Position numbers and translations under genes: made by a program
Notes under the pieces: model-generated
What the model saw: only the letters and a program-made list of their open reading frames with translations
What the model was told of the DNA's origin: nothing
The model's database searches: none
Shown here: in pieces, positions 15,623 to 16,782 of the stretch
Layout: the number at the start of each line of letters is the position of its first letter
Numbering within the stretch: position 1 is the stretch's first letter
NCBI GenBank assembly: GCA_051005375.1
Contig: JBPCJK010000065.1
Location: forward strand, 1-16,782
Source of the DNA: JADDRA01 sp051005375
GTDB lineage: Bacteria; Actinomycetota; Acidimicrobiia; Acidimicrobiales; CADCSY01
Direction: 5' to 3'
DNA: 16,782 nt

Positions 15623-15650
15623 CGCTTACGGTCAAGCCGGGATTCACCTC

Positions 15651-16217
15651 TCAACCAGGTCCCGCGCCGCCCGACGGGTCGGCGACCTCGGCCAGCGCCG
15701 CGAGGAGAGTGTCGACCGGTGGACGGTCGTCAGGGCTGGCCGGCCGGAAGAGCCGCACCACCCGACCGGCCCGCACCACGGCGTCACCGCCGAGCTGGCG
15801 AGAGTCCTCCACCGGGCGGTGTACGGCCTCGCCTCGCTGCGCCGCCTGGCGGTAGAGGCGCACGGTGGCGGGGGTGTAGACGTCGCGCAACCTGGCCCGT
15901 CCCAGACCCAGGCGGTGGTACAGCACCCGGTCAGGATCGCTGAGGAAGGGCCACGGCCAGTCTAGGTGGTCGGCCAGCGCGGCCAGGGGCTCCGCCGGGC
16001 TGAAGCCGACGGCGAGGGCACTTGCCCCGAGCTCCTCCAGGCGCTCCCGTTGCTGACGCACCCCAACGAGGTGCTCCTGACAGGGCAGTCAGTAGCGGTG
16101 CCGTATGACGTTGAGCACCGTGAGCGGCGGCCCGGCGCCGAGGTCGACGCCAGCGCCGGTACGGGCGTCGACCAGGACCAGGCCGACGAGGTCGATGTCA
16201 ACCGCCGTTACTTGCAC
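15651..16217 (-). CDS. Peroxiredoxin-like (AhpC/TSA_2-type) protein, candidate selenoprotein with in-frame TGA at 16089-16091
   Basis: Reading from the GTG at 16217 gives 188 residues if TGA (16091-16089) is read as selenocysteine 43. Before it: VGLVLVDARTGAGVDLGAG and TVLNVIRHRY. After it: LPCQEHLVGVRQQRERLEEL, then ALAVGFSPAEPLAALADHL, PFLSDPDRVLYHRLGLGR and DSRQLGGDAVVRAGRVVRLF. These match the thioredoxin-fold AhpC/TSA_2 (PRXL2-like) pattern, in which RHFGCPFCREH-type motifs carry the redox CxxC. The TGA sits on the first Cys, giving U43-L-P-C46. No other stop or shift interrupts the frame, and a SECIS-like hairpin follows. Such proteins reduce peroxides or disulfides in the cytoplasm. 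The start lacks a visible Shine-Dalgarno, but no better in-frame start exists upstream. The alternative is a nonsense mutation, leaving a fragment from the GTG at 16061 that lacks U43 and C46. No selA/B/C/D is in the window. Confidence 0.65.
16058..16074 (-). promoter_or_regulatory. Candidate bacterial SECIS hairpin
   Basis: Downstream of the in-frame TGA the minus strand reads GCACCTC-GTT-GGGGTGC, a 7-bp stem (one U-G pair) with a 3-nt GUU loop. The loop begins 21 nt after the TGA. Bacterial SECIS elements lie within the coding region directly after the UGA, with an apical loop ~16-37 nt away carrying a G (often GU) at its start for SelB binding; the E. coli fdhF element is the model. The match is structural only. 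Confidence 0.55.
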
Positions 16218-16357
16218 ACTGCGTATGCAGCATAGTGCCGCCGGGCGAAGAACCTCGGCATCCGCTGGCTTCGGACCGCAGCGGGAGATGGCGCCTACCC
16301 TCGGTCTTGCCGTGGCAGGCGGCCATGTCGACGTAAGCAGAGCGGCGTAAGCGGTGC

Positions 16358-16780
16358 TCAGTGCCGCCGGCGGCGGACGGGGGCACGATGGGGCCGAACC
16401 GGGGCCCGGTCCGACGACCAGGTGGCGTACGGCGCCATGACGAAGCCGGCCAGGGTCACCAACACGGTGTCGTAGTTCACCCGCCAACCGGCGAAGTCGC
16501 TCCAGGCCTTGTCGCGATCGTCGACAAGGGGCACGCCGGCCTGGGACAGCCGATCGCAGGCTTGGTCGAACTCCTGGCGGTCGATGGAGATGGGGTCGTC
16601 GGGGGACGGGTCGGGGTCGTTGCGGATCCCGTAGAAGTCGGCGATGGCCCGCAGCGACCGGTAGCCCGAGCGGATGCAGAGCTCGGCCCGGGGGGAACGG
16701 GGCAGGTCCAACACGCTGGCGGTCAGGGACGCTGCGTCGAGTACGACGCCGGCGGCGGTGACCCAGGACCGCTCGGGCTG
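16358..16780 (-). CDS. C-terminal part of an actinobacterial membrane (ion-channel-like) protein, runs off the window
   Basis: The frame is open to the right edge (first full codon at 16780), so the 5' end is missing; 140 codons remain. The visible part begins QPERSWVTAAGVVLDAASL, probably a membrane-adjacent or membrane-spanning segment, then ELCIRSGYRSLRAIADFYG, an acidic linker, and FDQACDRLSQAGVPL followed by DFAGWRVNYDTVLVTLAGFV. This resembles the cytoplasmic C-terminus of actinobacterial integral membrane proteins annotated as two-TM potassium-channel-like, by recalled pattern only. The tail is Arg-rich (RPHRAPVRRRRH). The 140 bp before the peroxiredoxin-like gene (16218-16357) contain no gene or clear promoter. 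Confidence 0.55.
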   Translation of the reverse strand, partial: QPERSWVTAAGVVLDAASLTASVLDLPRSPRAELCIRSGYRSLRAIADFYGIRNDPDPSPDDPISIDRQEFDQACDRLSQAGVPLVDDRDKAWSDFAGWRVNYDTVLVTLAGFVMAPYATWSSDRAPVRPHRAPVRRRRH

Positions 16781-16782
16781 GG

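Noticed and set aside
16218..16357. Possible upstream extension of the peroxiredoxin-like gene
   Set aside because: The frame is open but has no start codon before 16217, and the residues (many Arg, Pro, Cys) do not resemble the family.
1..16782. tRNA, rRNA, CRISPR arrays, insertion sequences, riboswitches, selenocysteine machinery
   Set aside because: I found no repeat-spacer array, transposase, conserved RNA signature or sel gene. In particular no tRNA-Sec is visible here.

Overview
The window is very GC-rich, with G/C third positions, GTG starts and gene junctions overlapping as ATGA or GTGA. It also carries Tat-type lipoproteins and a DUF2510 domain. Together these suggest a high-GC actinobacterium, possibly an uncultivated Acidimicrobiia-like lineage (inference; no rRNA or marker gene is present).

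Layout, left to right. (1) Positions 1-5.4 kb hold two facing units. The minus-strand unit is an oligopeptide/nickel-type lipoprotein (SBP1) followed by a frameshifted O-methyltransferase. The divergent plus-strand unit is an HxlR regulator, a class I methyltransferase and an intact paralogue of the broken O-methyltransferase. A GTACA-N5-TGTAC dyad lies between them and is a likely HxlR operator. (2) Positions 5.5-9.2 kb hold a minus-strand importer unit of two Dpp/Opp-type permeases and a second, paralogous lipoprotein (SBP2). A 15-codon mini-ORF bridges the second permease and SBP2. No DppD/F-type ATPases are present. (3) Positions 9.3-10.5 kb hold an exporter-type ATP-binding domain without its membrane domain, and a small two-helix membrane protein. 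(4) Positions 10.5-12.5 kb hold a FabF-like ketosynthase divergent from an ArsR regulator, then a second small membrane protein. (5) Positions 12.67-14.0 kb hold a near-leaderless promoter driving a chimeric remnant that ends in the 3' part of an SsuB/TauB-like ATPase, coupled to a DUF2510-scramblase-like protein. (6) Positions 14.1-16.78 kb hold, on the minus strand, a multiply broken acyl-CoA synthetase, a peroxiredoxin-like gene with an in-frame TGA, and the 3' end of a membrane protein that leaves the window.

The most notable observation is in the peroxiredoxin-like (AhpC/TSA_2-type) gene at 15651-16217. Its in-frame TGA falls on the first redox residue of the family's CxxC motif, giving U-L-P-C if read as selenocysteine. 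The frame is uninterrupted on both sides. A 7-bp hairpin with a GUU apical loop lies 21 nt after the TGA, which is the geometry of a bacterial SECIS element. I read it as a candidate selenoprotein; a nonsense mutation is the main alternative, because other genes in the window are broken.

Functional reading (inference): the left half looks like a regulated uptake-plus-methylation locus with duplicated lipoprotein and O-methyltransferase parts. The right half is a patchwork with several decayed genes.
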